This document shows, one piece after another, positions 9,161 to 19,203 of a DNA stretch of 64,000 nucleotides. The first letter of the stretch is position 1. Each line of letters starts with the position of its first letter. The DNA is from Mesorhizobium sp. M2D.F.Ca.ET.226.01.1.1 (GTDB taxonomy: Bacteria > Pseudomonadota > Alphaproteobacteria > Rhizobiales > Rhizobiaceae), in assembly GCF_004022705.2 (NCBI RefSeq), contig NZ_RZOY02000004.1, forward strand, positions 124,001 through 188,000, given 5' to 3'. The position numbers were made by a program, and so were the translations under genes. The notes under the pieces were generated by a model, which did not search any database, was not told the origin of the DNA, and saw nothing but the letters and a program-made list of their open reading frames with translations.

Positions 9161-9820
9161 ATGACGCTCGACATCAAGATCTGCGGATTGAAGACCGACG
9201 CCGCGATGGCGGCCGCCCTTGCCGGCGGCGCCAGCCATGTCGGGTTTATTTTCTTCCCGAAGAGCCCGCGTTACGTCGAGCCGGCCGAGGCCGGCCGCCT
9301 GCGCGTGGCGGCGCGCGGCAAGGCCCTGGCGGTCGCCGTCACCGTCGATGCCGACGATGAGTTCTTGGATAACATCGTCGCGAAAATGCAGCCGGACATG
9401 CTGCAGCTGCACGGTTCGGAAACGCCCGAGCGCGTGGCGGAACTCAAGGCCCGTTACGGCCTGCCGGTCATGAAGGTGTTCTCCGTCAGCGAGGCAGCCG
9501 ATCTCGAGCGGATAAAGCCATTCGCAGGTATCGCCGATCGCTTCATGTTCGATGCCAAGCCGCCCAAGGGGTCCCAACTGCCGGGCGGCAACGGCGTTGC
9601 CTTCGACTGGCGCGTCCTTGCCGGCCTTGACGCCGGGCTCGATTACATGCTTTCCGGAGGGCTCAACGCCGCCAATATCGGCGATGCCCTGAGACTGGCC
9701 AACCCTCCCGGAATAGATGTTTCGTCCGGCGTGGAAAGCGCTCCGGGCGTCAAGGATCCGGCGCTGATCGAGCAGTTTTTCCGGGCCGTCAGGGCCGCGC
9801 GCGACGACCGCGCCGCCTGA
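9161..9820 (+). CDS. trpF: Phosphoribosylanthranilate isomerase
   Basis: Converts phosphoribosylanthranilate to CdRP in tryptophan synthesis. It is a 219-residue TIM barrel with [10 protein letters not shown] (catalytic Cys) at the N-terminus, [20 protein letters not shown] and [14 protein letters not shown] at the C-terminal phosphate site. The ATG at 9161 is chosen from homology; the open frame extends further upstream without family similarity. First gene of trpF-trpB-trpA. The trpEGDC genes are not in the window. Confidence 0.96.
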   Translation: MTLDIKICGLKTDAAMAAALAGGASHVGFIFFPKSPRYVEPAEAGRLRVAARGKALAVAVTVDADDEFLDNIVAKMQPDMLQLHGSETPERVAELKARYGLPVMKVFSVSEAADLERIKPFAGIADRFMFDAKPPKGSQLPGGNGVAFDWRVLAGLDAGLDYMLSGGLNAANIGDALRLANPPGIDVSSGVESAPGVKDPALIEQFFRAVRAARDDRAA

Positions 9821-9846
9821 ACACAACCAAAATCAGGAGATCGGCG

Positions 9847-11067
9847 ATGAACAAGCCGGCTATGCCCAATTCCTTCCGCACCGGACCCGACGAGCAGGGC
9901 ATGTTCGGCATTTTCGGCGGCCGTTTCGTCGCCGAGACGCTGATGCCGCTGATCCTCGATCTCGAGGAGCAGTGGAACAAGGCCAAGAACGATCCGGAGT
10001 TCAAGGCCGAGCTGCAGAACCTGTCGACCCACTATGCCGGGCGGCCCTCAAAGCTCTATTTCGCGGAAGGGCTGACGAAACATCTCGGCGGCGCCAAGGT
10101 TTATTTCAAGCGCGAGGACCTCAACCACACCGGCTCGCACAAGATCAACAATTGCCTCGGCCAGATCCTGCTGGCCAAGCGCATGGGCAAGAAGCGCATC
10201 ATCGCCGAGACGGGCGCCGGCCAGCATGGCGTCGCCTCGGCCACCGTCGCGGCGCGTTTCGGCTATCCTTGCGTCGTCTACATGGGCGCCACCGACGTCG
10301 CCCGCCAGAGCCCGAATGTGTTCCGCATGAAGCTGCTCGGGGCCGAGGTGCGGCCGGTCACCGCCGGCCACGGCACGCTGAAGGACGCCATGAACGAGGC
10401 CCTGCGTGACTGGGTCACCAATGTCGAGGACACCTATTATCTCATCGGCACCGCCGCCGGCCCGCATCCCTATCCGGAGCTGGTGCGTGACTTCCAGTCG
10501 GTGATCGGCTCAGAGGCCCGCGCCCAGATGCTGGAGCAGGAAGGCCGGCTGCCCGACGTCATCATCGCCGCCGTCGGCGGCGGCTCCAACGCCATTGGCC
10601 TCTTCCATCCTTTCCTTGACGACAAGGACGTCCGCATCATCGGCGTCGAAGCCGGTGGGCGCGGCCTCGACGGCGTCGAGCACTGTGCCTCGATGAATGC
10701 CGGCAAGCCCGGCGTGCTGCACGGCAATCGCACCTACCTCTTGCAGAACGCCGACGGTCAGATCCTCGATGGCCATTCGATCTCGGCCGGCCTCGACTAT
10801 CCGGGCGTCGGTCCGGAGCACTCCTGGCTGCGCGATTCCGGCCGTGTCCAGTATGAGCCGATCCTCGATGACGAGGCGCTGGAAGCCTTCCAGCTCACCA
10901 CGCGGGTCGAAGGCATCATCCCGGCGCTGGAATCGGCGCATGCCATCGCCCATGCGATGAAGATCGTGCCGAAGATGGACAAGGACCAGCTGGTGATCGT
11001 CAACCTGTCCGGCCGCGGCGACAAGGACGTGCATACGGTGGCAAAGATGCTGGGCATGGAGATCTGA
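9847..11067 (+). CDS. trpB: Tryptophan synthase beta subunit
   Basis: PLP enzyme joining indole and serine to make tryptophan. The 406 residues match the family. The PLP lysine is Lys99 in HTGSHKINN. The phosphate-binding loop VGGGSNAIG and the C-terminal SGRGDKD are both present. A GGAGA ribosome site precedes the ATG. It lies 26 bp after trpF and 2 bp before trpA. Confidence 0.98.
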   Translation: MNKPAMPNSFRTGPDEQGMFGIFGGRFVAETLMPLILDLEEQWNKAKNDPEFKAELQNLSTHYAGRPSKLYFAEGLTKHLGGAKVYFKREDLNHTGSHKINNCLGQILLAKRMGKKRIIAETGAGQHGVASATVAARFGYPCVVYMGATDVARQSPNVFRMKLLGAEVRPVTAGHGTLKDAMNEALRDWVTNVEDTYYLIGTAAGPHPYPELVRDFQSVIGSEARAQMLEQEGRLPDVIIAAVGGGSNAIGLFHPFLDDKDVRIIGVEAGGRGLDGVEHCASMNAGKPGVLHGNRTYLLQNADGQILDGHSISAGLDYPGVGPEHSWLRDSGRVQYEPILDDEALEAFQLTTRVEGIIPALESAHAIAHAMKIVPKMDKDQLVIVNLSGRGDKDVHTVAKMLGMEI

Positions 11068-11069
11068 CA

Positions 11070-11909
11070 ATGACCACCCGCATCGACCGCCGCATGGCGA
11101 AGCTCAAAGCCGAAGGGCGCCCGGCTCTGGTCACCTACATCATGGGTGGCGACCCCGACTATGACACCTCGCTGTCGATCATGAAGGCGCTGCCCGTCTC
11201 CGGCAGCGACATCATCGAGCTCGGCATGCCCTTCTCCGACCCGATGGCCGACGGTCCGGCCATCCAGGCGGCGGGGCTTCGGGCGCTGAAGGGCGGCCAT
11301 ACCCTGGCCAGGACGCTGAAGATGGCGTCGGATTTCCGCGCCGGCGACGACGAGACGCCGATCGTGCTGATGGGCTATTACAATCCGATCTACATCTATG
11401 GCGTCGATCGCTTCCTCGCGGATGCAAAGGCCAGCGGCATCGACGGCCTGATCGTCGTCGACCTGCCGCCGGAGATGGACGAGGAGCTCTGCATTCCGGC
11501 GCTGAAGGCTGGCGTCAACTTCATCCGCCTGGCAACGCCGACCACCGACGACAAGCGCCTGCCCAAGGTTTTGGAAAACACCTCCGGCTTCGTCTATTAC
11601 GTCTCGATGACCGGCATCACCGGCTCGGCGCTGGCCGACACCGCCAAGGTTTCGGCGGCGGTCACCCGGATCAAAGGCCACACCGCGCTGCCGGTCTGCG
11701 TCGGCTTCGGCGTCAAGACCGCCGAGCAGGCGCGTGTCATCGGCGCCTCGGCCGACGGCGTTGTGGTCGGCACGGCGATCGTAAACGCGATCGCCAATGT
11801 GCTTGGGCCGAAGGGGGAGAAGACCGCCGATCCGGCCGAAGCTGTCGCCACTTTGGTCAGCGGCCTTGCCCAGGGCGTCCGAGCGGCGCGCCTTGCCGCC
11901 GCCGAATAG
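11070..11909 (+). CDS. trpA: Tryptophan synthase alpha subunit
   Basis: Releases indole from indole-3-glycerol phosphate and channels it to TrpB. It is a 279-residue TIM barrel with the catalytic Glu50 ([10 protein letters not shown]) and Asp61 (MADGPAIQ), matching E. coli Glu49 and Asp60. The start follows the trpB stop by 2 bp, so expression is likely coupled. Confidence 0.98.
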   Translation: MTTRIDRRMAKLKAEGRPALVTYIMGGDPDYDTSLSIMKALPVSGSDIIELGMPFSDPMADGPAIQAAGLRALKGGHTLARTLKMASDFRAGDDETPIVLMGYYNPIYIYGVDRFLADAKASGIDGLIVVDLPPEMDEELCIPALKAGVNFIRLATPTTDDKRLPKVLENTSGFVYYVSMTGITGSALADTAKVSAAVTRIKGHTALPVCVGFGVKTAEQARVIGASADGVVVGTAIVNAIANVLGPKGEKTADPAEAVATLVSGLAQGVRAARLAAAE

Positions 11910-12004
11910 CCTGACTATTTCTCGCCAAGCAGTTCCGGACGGAAAATCGCCACAGACTTTTCCTGGAATTGCGTGAAGTCCTTTCCAGGACGGGAGCCGA
12001 AGCC

Positions 12005-12931
12005 ATGAACTGGATCACCAATTACGTCCGCCCGAAGATCAACTCGATGCTCGGCCGGCGCACCGACATGCCGGAAAACCTCTGGATCAAGGATCCCGAG
12101 ACCGGCGAGATGATCTTCCACAAGGATCTCGAATCCAACCAGTTCGTCATCCCGGCCTCCGGCCATCACATGAAGATCTCGGCCAAGGAGCGGCTGCGGT
12201 ATTTCTTCGACGACGGCAAATACGAAGTGCTGGAAAATCCCAGGGTCGTCCAGGATCCGCTGAAGTTCCGCGACGAGAAGCGCTACACCGATCGCCTAAA
12301 GGAAGCGAAGGCCAAGACCAGCCTCGAGGATGCGATCCTCAACGGCGCCGGCACCATCGACGGGTTGCCGGTCATCGTCACCGTGCAGGACTTCGCCTTC
12401 ATGGGCGGCTCGCTCGGCATGGCCGCCGGCGAAGCCATCGTGCATGCCTTCGAGGTCGCGCTACAGCGCAAGCGGCCGCTGATCCTGTTCGCGGCCTCCG
12501 GCGGCGCCCGCATGCAGGAAGGCATCCTGTCGCTGATGCAGTTGCCGCGCACCACGGTCGGCGTCGACCGGCTCAAGGAAGCCGGCCTGCCCTATATCGT
12601 GGTGCTCACCAACCCGACCACCGGCGGCGTCACCGCCTCCTACGCCATGCTGGGCGATGTCCACATTGCCGAGCCCGGCGCGCTGATCGGCTTTGCCGGG
12701 CCGCGCGTCATCGAGCAGACCATTCGCGAAAAGCTGCCCGACGGCTTCCAGCGCGCCGAATATCTGATGGAGCACGGCATGGTCGACATGGTCGTGTCGC
12801 GTCTCGAGATGCGCCAGACCATCGCGCGGCTGCTGAAGATGCTGCTCAAGATGCCGCAAGCCGAGAAGCCGCTTGAGCCGGAGATCCTGCCGCCGGCGAT
12901 CGTCAACGCGGAGACTCGGCCGCAAGCCTGA
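12005..12931 (+). CDS. accD: Acetyl-CoA carboxylase carboxyltransferase beta subunit
   Basis: Transfers carboxyl from biotin to acetyl-CoA with AccA, the first step of fatty acid synthesis. The 308 residues carry the carboxyltransferase core ([41 protein letters not shown]). The N-terminal zinc ribbon is degenerate: the four Cys of the E. coli protein align here to Asp30, Thr33, Ile49 and Ser52. The start at 12005 ([11 protein letters not shown]) is the family start; an upstream Met at 11969 is rejected. It lies between trpA and folC, as in many Proteobacteria. Confidence 0.97.
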   Translation: MNWITNYVRPKINSMLGRRTDMPENLWIKDPETGEMIFHKDLESNQFVIPASGHHMKISAKERLRYFFDDGKYEVLENPRVVQDPLKFRDEKRYTDRLKEAKAKTSLEDAILNGAGTIDGLPVIVTVQDFAFMGGSLGMAAGEAIVHAFEVALQRKRPLILFAASGGARMQEGILSLMQLPRTTVGVDRLKEAGLPYIVVLTNPTTGGVTASYAMLGDVHIAEPGALIGFAGPRVIEQTIREKLPDGFQRAEYLMEHGMVDMVVSRLEMRQTIARLLKMLLKMPQAEKPLEPEILPPAIVNAETRPQA

Positions 12932-13068
12932 CTCGATATCGGCGTGGCGCGACATCCTTCGCCGCGAACCGCGATTTGCGCCGCCCGTTGCGTGCTGTAG
13001 CCTCTGATTTGCGCATGGCCGCTCCGAAACCGATTCCCCGGTTCGGAGGCATGCGTTAGGATTCCGCC

Positions 13069-14394
13069 ATGACAACGCTATCCGCCGACCGCGAAATCGA
13101 ACATTTGATGACGCTGCATCCGAAAGGCTTCGATCTTTCGCTGGACCGCGTCACGCGGCTTCTCGAACGCCTCGGCAACCCGCAGGACCGGCTGCCGCCG
13201 GTCATCCACATCGCCGGGACCAATGGCAAGGGCTCCTGCGCCGCCTTCTCGCGCGCGCTGCTGGAAGCGGCCGGCCATCTCGTCCATGTCCACACCTCGC
13301 CGCATCTGGTGAACTGGCATGAGCGATACCGGCTGGCGGCCGAAGGCGGCGGCAAGCTCGTCGAAGACGATATTTTCGCCGAGGCCATCGCGCGCGTCGC
13401 GGAGGCCAATGGCGGCCAGAAGATCACCGTCTTCGAGATCCTCACCGCCGTCACCTTCATCCTGTTTTCGGAACACCCGGCGGAGGCGGCCATCATCGAG
13501 GTCGGCCTCGGCGGCCGCTTCGACGCCACCAATGTCGTCAAGCGGCCGGCGGTTTCGGTGATCATGCCGATTTCGATGGACCACGAAGCCTATCTCGGCG
13601 ACCGTGTCGAGCTGATCGCCGCGGAGAAGGCAGGCATCATGAAACGCGGCTGCCCGGTGGTGATCGGCGCACAGGAAAGCGACACCGCGCTTCAGGTGCT
13701 GATCGAGACGGCCGAACGGCTGGATTGCCCGACCGTGATCTACGGCCAGGACTTCCTTGCCTTCGAGGAAAACGGCCGCATGGTCTATCAGGATGAGGAC
13801 GGGCTGATGGACCTGCCTTCGCCGCGCCTGCCCGGGCGCCACCAGTTTGCCAACGCCGCGGCGGCGATCGCCGCCGTCAAGGCGGCTGGATTCGAGATCA
13901 GCCACCGCGCCACCGAAAAGGCGATGACCCATGTGGCCTGGCCGGCAAGGATGCAGAAGCTGACCCAGGGCAAGCTGGTCGACCTTGCACCGAAGGGCGC
14001 GGAAATCTGGCTGGACGGCGGCCACAATCCCGGTGCCGGCATCGTCATCGCCGAGGCGCTGGCCGAGCAGGAGGAGAAGAACCCGAGGCCGCTGGTCCTG
14101 ATCTCCGGCATGATCAACACCAAGGACCAGACCGGCTATTTCAGCGCCTTCAAAGGGCTTGCCCGCCATGTCTACACCGTGCCGGTGAGCAACAGCGACG
14201 CCGGCGTGCCGAACGACGAGTTGGCTTTGCGTGCCGAAGAGGCCGGCCTGTCGGCCGAGCCGGTCAGCTCCGTCGCCAGCGCGCTGATGCTGCTGCGCGA
14301 CTCCTGGGACGGCCCGGCACCGCGGATTCTCATCGGCGGCTCGCTCTACTTCGCCGGCGCCGTGCTGGCCGAGAACGGCACACCGCCGACCTGA
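13069..14394 (+). CDS. folC: Dihydrofolate synthase / folylpolyglutamate synthase
   Basis: An ATP-dependent ligase adding glutamate to dihydropteroate and folates. The 441 residues show the Mur-ligase-type P-loop (AGTNGKGSCAAFS), the TSPHLVNWHER motif and EVGLGGRFDATN. The C-terminal domain includes WLDGGHNPGA. It is downstream of accD with a 137-bp gap. The frame is intact and the length is usual. Confidence 0.96.
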   Translation: MTTLSADREIEHLMTLHPKGFDLSLDRVTRLLERLGNPQDRLPPVIHIAGTNGKGSCAAFSRALLEAAGHLVHVHTSPHLVNWHERYRLAAEGGGKLVEDDIFAEAIARVAEANGGQKITVFEILTAVTFILFSEHPAEAAIIEVGLGGRFDATNVVKRPAVSVIMPISMDHEAYLGDRVELIAAEKAGIMKRGCPVVIGAQESDTALQVLIETAERLDCPTVIYGQDFLAFEENGRMVYQDEDGLMDLPSPRLPGRHQFANAAAAIAAVKAAGFEISHRATEKAMTHVAWPARMQKLTQGKLVDLAPKGAEIWLDGGHNPGAGIVIAEALAEQEEKNPRPLVLISGMINTKDQTGYFSAFKGLARHVYTVPVSNSDAGVPNDELALRAEEAGLSAEPVSSVASALMLLRDSWDGPAPRILIGGSLYFAGAVLAENGTPPT

Positions 14395-14447
14395 GGCCAG
14401 GTCAAGACGGCGCTGCGGATTTCGGCGGGGGCCGAAAGGAACCGGCC

Positions 14448-14867
14448 ATGATCAAGGTGAAGCAGCTCGCCCATGTCTGCATTTTCGCGCATGACCTGGA
14501 AGCGACGCGCGACTTCTACCGGGATGTGCTCGGCATGGACACAAGGTTCAATTTCCTGCGCGACGGCGGGATTTTCGGCTTCTATCTCGACTGCGGCGGC
14601 CGCAGCCATGTCGAGGTGTTCGAGAAGACCGAGGCCAGCTATGGCGATCGCAACCAGATCAACCATTTCTGCCTTGAAGTGGAGGACATCGACGCGGCCA
14701 TCGCCCATATCCGGTCGAAAGGGGTCGAGGTCACGCCGAAGAAGCTTGCCTGCGACGACACTTTTCAAGCCTGGATCGCCGACCCCAATGGCGTGAAGAT
14801 CGAGCTGTTCGAATACACCGGCAAAAGCGCGCAGTTTGCTGGCGGCGACCGCGTCGCAGACTGGTGA
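14448..14867 (+). CDS. VOC (glyoxalase/dioxygenase) family protein
   Basis: A 139-residue single VOC unit built from two beta-alpha-beta-beta-beta modules: KQLAHVCIFAHDLEATRDFYRDVL and INHFCLEVEDIDAAIAHIRS. Candidate metal ligands are the His in LAHV, a Glu in HVEVF, the His in NHFC and the Glu in KIELFEY. This resembles lactoylglutathione lyase-type enzymes, but the reaction cannot be assigned. It follows folC by 53 bp on the same strand. Confidence 0.85.
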   Translation: MIKVKQLAHVCIFAHDLEATRDFYRDVLGMDTRFNFLRDGGIFGFYLDCGGRSHVEVFEKTEASYGDRNQINHFCLEVEDIDAAIAHIRSKGVEVTPKKLACDDTFQAWIADPNGVKIELFEYTGKSAQFAGGDRVADW

Positions 14868-14881
14868 CTAGGGGTGGGAAG

Positions 14882-15163
14882 CTACTTCAGCTCGATCTCT
14901 ATAAAAGCGTATTCGCCGTCATTGGCGTTGATGACGTCGTGCTCGACGCCTTCCCTGCGGAAATAGGGCGCGCCTTGCTTCATCTCGGCGAAGGATTCGC
15001 CATCCTTGGTCACCAGCTTCACCTTGCCGTCCATCAGCGGCACCACGACATAGTCGTGGCCGTGGCGATGCCAGCCTGTGTTGGCGCCCGGCGCGAAGCG
15101 GTACTCGGTGACGATCACCCGCTCATTGTCGACGTGAACTGTGGCCTTGGCTGTTCCGGTCAT
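14882..15163 (-). CDS. Small cupin-domain protein
   Basis: A 93-residue single cupin barrel. Motif 1 is present as PGANTGWHRHGHDYVVVPLMDG (the histidines of WHRHGHDY are probable metal ligands) and motif 2 includes the His in GVEHDVINAN. Small stand-alone cupins have varied roles; no substrate is assigned. It is convergent with the VOC gene (14-bp gap), with an AGGAGAGC-like ribosome site before the ATG. Confidence 0.83.
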   Translation of the reverse strand: MTGTAKATVHVDNERVIVTEYRFAPGANTGWHRHGHDYVVVPLMDGKVKLVTKDGESFAEMKQGAPYFRREGVEHDVINANDGEYAFIEIELK

Positions 15164-15241
15164 GGAGCTCTCCTTTCCCTTGAGAAAAGAAGATGAAAGG
15201 CTCCGGCGTCAGGGCCAGTGCGACTCCAGCGATGGCGCCAA

Positions 15242-15268
15242 GAAAAAGCCCGGCGCAATGGCCGGGCT
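15242..15268 (-). terminator. Intrinsic terminator after trxA
   Basis: The stem AGCCCGGC (15247-15254) pairs with GCCGGGCT (15261-15268). Read on the minus strand it is followed by TTTTTCTT. It lies 25 bp past the trxA stop. Confidence 0.85.
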
Positions 15269-15292
15269 CGTTCTCAAAACATCCGGATTGGC

Positions 15293-15616
15293 TCAGGCGA
15301 GGCTGCCGTTGATCCAGTGCGACAGCGCGGTCTTCGGCGCGGCGCCCACCTTCATGTCAGCGACCTCGCCACCCTTGAAGATCATCAGCGTCGGGATCGA
15401 GCGCACGCCAAACTGCGCGGCCAACTCGGGGTTCTCGTCGATGTTGAGCTTGGCGATCTTGACCTTCCCGCCGAGCTCCTTGGCGATCTCTTCCAGCGAC
15501 GGGCCGATCATTTTGCACGGACCGCACCATTCCGCCCAGAAATCCACCACGACCGGCTCCTTGGCGTTGAGCACATCGGCCTGGAAATTGCCATTGTCGA
15601 CCTTGACGGTGGCCAT
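15293..15616 (-). CDS. trxA: Thioredoxin
   Basis: Cytoplasmic disulfide reductase of 107 residues. The active site is WCGPC (Cys31/Cys34) and the cis-proline loop [11 protein letters not shown] is present. The start at 15616 ([12 protein letters not shown]) fits; the longer open frame upstream overlaps addA and is rejected. It sits 74 bp downstream of addA and ends with a strong terminator. Confidence 0.97.
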   Translation of the reverse strand: MATVKVDNGNFQADVLNAKEPVVVDFWAEWCGPCKMIGPSLEEIAKELGGKVKIAKLNIDENPELAAQFGVRSIPTLMIFKGGEVADMKVGAAPKTALSHWINGSLA

Positions 15617-15690
15617 GCTGAAATCCTTTCGAAAACTCGGGTTGCACCAAATGTGGTGGTTGTGGCGGCGATGTTCAAGCAGTTCTTGTG

Positions 15691-18600
15691 TCACGCTGTC
15701 GTGAGTCGGGCAAGGGCATCGTCCATGACCCTTGCCGGCAGCTCGATTAGGCGCGGCGCCTCGGTGAACAGCAGCGCCGCCGTCACCTCGCGGCCCGGAT
15801 AGAGCGGCTGGAGCAGCGCGCGGTAGAGCGCAAGCTGCAGCACGTAAGCCGGCGGCACCTCGGCCAGGGTCCCGGGCGGCGGCCGGTTGGTCTTGTAGTC
15901 GACGATCGAGACTCTTTCTGGCGTGACCGCCAGCCGGTCGATCTTGCCGGAGATCGAGCGCAGCTTGCCCTTCACGTCGAGACTCCCCATGACCGCGACT
16001 TCGGCGCGCGAGGATGGCGCGAACAACGGGCCGAAGCGGCTGTCGGACAGGATCGACAGCACCGCCGCAAGCGCCTTGTCGCGCTCGCCGTCCGGCCAAT
16101 CGGCGCCGGCGCGCGCCAGGTAGCGCTCGGCCGCGTCTCCCCTTTCCGCCTCGGCGATGCCGGGCAGCACCTGCAGCAATTTGTGCAGAGCAAGGCCGCG
16201 CACGACCGCGAAGCCGGGCTCGGCGACGGCATCCAGCACCGGCGAGCGTGTGTCGGGCGCAGCTTCCTTCGCCTCATCGATCAACGCCGAGGCGCCGGAA
16301 GGCGAAAGCGGCCGCGGCAGCTTCTCATAGAGCGGCAGTGGCCGGAACAGGCTTTCGGGCAGCGGCGCGGTGTGTTCGAAGGGTCCCGCCTCGTCCACGC
16401 CGGACAGCGCTACCGGCGGCAGCTTCGTCATATGGAAACGATGCACGGCCACATCGGGAGTCGCGGGATGCCGGCGTTCGGCACTCTCGGGCGCGCCCAG
16501 CAAGGCCCGGCTGACGATCGAATGCCACGTGCCGGGGCTGGGCTGTCGCTTGCCGTGATAGCCGCAGACGACCAGCCGGTCCTCGGCGCGCGTCATGCCG
16601 ACATAGAGCAGCCGCCGGTATTCATCATCCGCCAGTTCGCGCGCCCGGGCGGAGGCCGCGCGCGAGACCCCATTGGCGACATCGCTGGCCGAGCGCCACA
16701 GATATCCCTTGCCTTTCCATTGCGTCCCCGAGCTCTCGAATGGCATCAGCCGCGGCAGATGCTGATCGCTGAACGGCGCCGAGCCGCCATCGACGAGGAA
16801 GACGACCGGTGCTTCGAGACCCTTGGCGGCGTGCACGGTCATGACGCGGACCTCGTCGCGCGTCTGGTCCATCTCGCGCTTGATCTCGGGGCCGGCATTT
16901 TCCAGTGTCGACAGGAAGGATTCCAGCCCCGGCAGTCCGGTGCGTTCCTCGGCCAGGCAGAAGCTCAGGAATTCGTCGAGGATATCGCCGGCCTCGGGTC
17001 CCAGCCGCGCCGTCATCTTGCGGCGCAGGCCGTCGCGCGCCAACGCGGCGGCGTAGAATTCGAACACCGGCTTGAACGCCACTTCGTTCGCCCAGTCATC
17101 GAGCCGGCTAACGACGGCGGCGAGGGCCACATCTTCGGCCGCATGCTGCCGCAGCGAGGCAATCAGCGACTGGCCCTTCGGTCGCTCGCCGGCAAGCGCC
17201 AGCAGCGTTTCCTCGGGGACTTCGAAGATCGGACTGCGCAGGACAGCGGCCAGCGACAGGTCGTCCTCCGGCTGGATCAGGAAATGCCCGAGCGCGATCA
17301 GGTCCTGCACGGCGATATGGCCGGGCAGGCTCAGCCTGTCGGCGCCGGCAACCGGGATCTGGCGGTTCTTCAGGCTGCGCGACAGCGCATGGACGAAGCG
17401 GTCGCGCTTGCGCACCAGGACGAGGATATCGCCGGCAGTCAGTTTCCGGCCCTTGCCTTCGATGATTTCGCCGTTGCGCAGCCAGGTCTGGATGGTCGTC
17501 GCCACGTGTTCGGCAACCCGCACCGCGGGCGCGCTGGCATGGTTGACTGGCAAGGTCCAGTCGTCCGGCTCCTCGACCATCTCGGCGCCGACCGACGGCC
17601 ATACCTCGACATAGCCCGGCGCATCATTGCGGATCGCCTTGTGGCTCAGCGGATCGGGATCGTGGCTGATGCCGCGCCGCACGCCCGGATCGGCAAAGAC
17701 GCGGTCGACCGCGGCCAGCACGTCGTCGCTCGAGCGGAAAGACCAGGTGAGCTTGAGATTGGCGAAGGCGGCTTCCGCGTCGCGAACGCGGCCGGCAAAC
17801 AACAGCCGGCTTTCGGCAAAGGAATCAGGTGCTGCGCCCTGGAAGGAATAGATCGACTGCTTCTCGTCACCGACGGCAAACACCGTGCGCCTGACTTCTT
17901 CACGCTGGCCGAGCCCGGCGAAGAACTCCTCCGTCAGCTTCTTCACCACTTCCCACTGGTCCGGGCTGGTGTCCTGCGCCTCGTCGAGCAGGATGTGATC
18001 GATGCCCTGGTCGAGCTTGAACTGCACCCAAGGCCCGGCATCGGGCCGCGACAAGAGGCTGACCGTGCGGGTGATCAGGTCGTTGAAGTCGAGGAAGCCG
18101 CGGCCGCGCTTCAACTGCTCATAGCGCGCGATCAGCCAGCCGGCGACGGTGAGTGCCGCCGCTGTCCCTTCCAGCATGCGGAACAGCGCCAGCTGGTCGG
18201 TAACGTCGAGGATCGCCTTGGCCGCCGCAAGGTAGCGTTCCGGCAGATCCGGCAGCCGGTCGACCAGCGCCTTCTTGAAGATCTTGGGCGGGTCGTAGGG
18301 GTCGCCGTCGGCCTTGAGAAAGGCCTTTGCCAGCAGCCGCAGCCGGCGGATCGGGTCGGCTTCGGCGAAAGCGCCCCGTGCATAAGGGAGGACGTTGTTC
18401 AGCACCTGCCGCGCGTCGGCGGCTTCGGCGGCCTGCGCGAATTCGGCGAACTCGCGGGGAGCGAAGCCGGACAGCGGCCACAGCGAAGCGGCGATGCCCT
18501 CGGCCGTCTGTCCGGGCCTGAAACCGAATTCGGCGAAGAGCGGCCGGAAGCCCCGATCCTTGCCAAGCTTGGCGATGAAGCCGCGCAGTTCGTCGCGTTT

Positions 18601-19203
18601 GCCGACGATTTCGGCAAGCAATGAATCGAGCCCGAACTCGCCGCCGCGTTCCAAAACGGTGGCGAAGGCTTCCGCCAGGCCCTCGACGCCGGCGCCCGCC
18701 CCCGAGATCATATCGCGCCGGGCATCCGCGAACAGCGACGCCTCCATCTGCGGGTCGAGCATCTCGAAATGCGCCGGGATGTTGGCTTCGAGCGGGAACT
18801 GGTGCAGCACGGATTCGCAGAAGGCATGGATGGTCTGGATCTTCAGGCCGCCCGGCGTCTCCAACGCCTCGGCGAACAGGCGGCGCGCGCGCCGCATCAA
18901 ATCGCGGTCGGCGCGGCGGCCGTCGAGCGCGGCGATCCGCGCGCCAAGCTCGGTATCCGGGAGCGCCGTCCATTCCGACAAGGTCGAAAACACTCGGTTC
19001 GACATGTTGGCGGCGGCGGCGCGCGTATAGGTCAGGCACAGGATCTTCGACGGATCGGTGCCGTTGAGCAAAAGCCGGATGACGCGCTGCGCCAGGACAT
19101 GCGTCTTGCCCGAGCCGGCATTGGCCGACACCCAGGCGGAATAGGCGGGATCCGAGGCGCGCGCCTGGCTGGCGGCGGTATCGGAGGGGATCGGATATTT
19201 CAT
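15691..19203 (-). CDS. addA: AddA helicase-nuclease subunit
   Basis: Subunit A of AddAB, the alphaproteobacterial counterpart of RecBCD, which resects double-strand breaks for RecA. The 1170 residues contain a UvrD-type helicase: Walker A ANAGSGKT (Lys33), motif [15 protein letters not shown], and motif [14 protein letters not shown]-terminal RecB-like nuclease domain follows (GKIDRLAV...[10 protein letters not shown]). The start at 19203 (MKYPIPSD) overlaps the addB stop by 4 bp. A 193-residue upstream extension of the frame lies inside addB and is rejected. Confidence 0.96.
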   Translation of the reverse strand: MKYPIPSDTAASQARASDPAYSAWVSANAGSGKTHVLAQRVIRLLLNGTDPSKILCLTYTRAAAANMSNRVFSTLSEWTALPDTELGARIAALDGRRADRDLMRRARRLFAEALETPGGLKIQTIHAFCESVLHQFPLEANIPAHFEMLDPQMEASLFADARRDMISGAGAGVEGLAEAFATVLERGGEFGLDSLLAEIVGKRDELRGFIAKLGKDRGFRPLFAEFGFRPGQTAEGIAASLWPLSGFAPREFAEFAQAAEAADARQVLNNVLPYARGAFAEADPIRRLRLLAKAFLKADGDPYDPPKIFKKALVDRLPDLPERYLAAAKAILDVTDQLALFRMLEGTAAALTVAGWLIARYEQLKRGRGFLDFNDLITRTVSLLSRPDAGPWVQFKLDQGIDHILLDEAQDTSPDQWEVVKKLTEEFFAGLGQREEVRRTVFAVGDEKQSIYSFQGAAPDSFAESRLLFAGRVRDAEAAFANLKLTWSFRSSDDVLAAVDRVFADPGVRRGISHDPDPLSHKAIRNDAPGYVEVWPSVGAEMVEEPDDWTLPVNHASAPAVRVAEHVATTIQTWLRNGEIIEGKGRKLTAGDILVLVRKRDRFVHALSRSLKNRQIPVAGADRLSLPGHIAVQDLIALGHFLIQPEDDLSLAAVLRSPIFEVPEETLLALAGERPKGQSLIASLRQHAAEDVALAAVVSRLDDWANEVAFKPVFEFYAAALARDGLRRKMTARLGPEAGDILDEFLSFCLAEERTGLPGLESFLSTLENAGPEIKREMDQTRDEVRVMTVHAAKGLEAPVVFLVDGGSAPFSDQHLPRLMPFESSGTQWKGKGYLWRSASDVANGVSRAASARARELADDEYRRLLYVGMTRAEDRLVVCGYHGKRQPSPGTWHSIVSRALLGAPESAERRHPATPDVAVHRFHMTKLPPVALSGVDEAGPFEHTAPLPESLFRPLPLYEKLPRPLSPSGASALIDEAKEAAPDTRSPVLDAVAEPGFAVVRGLALHKLLQVLPGIAEAERGDAAERYLARAGADWPDGERDKALAAVLSILSDSRFGPLFAPSSRAEVAVMGSLDVKGKLRSISGKIDRLAVTPERVSIVDYKTNRPPPGTLAEVPPAYVLQLALYRALLQPLYPGREVTAALLFTEAPRLIELPARVMDDALARLTTA

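Noticed and set aside
16183..18624. An 813-codon open frame on the plus strand
   Set aside because: It lies antisense to addA, has no recognisable domain, and is the usual high-GC shadow of a long minus-strand gene.
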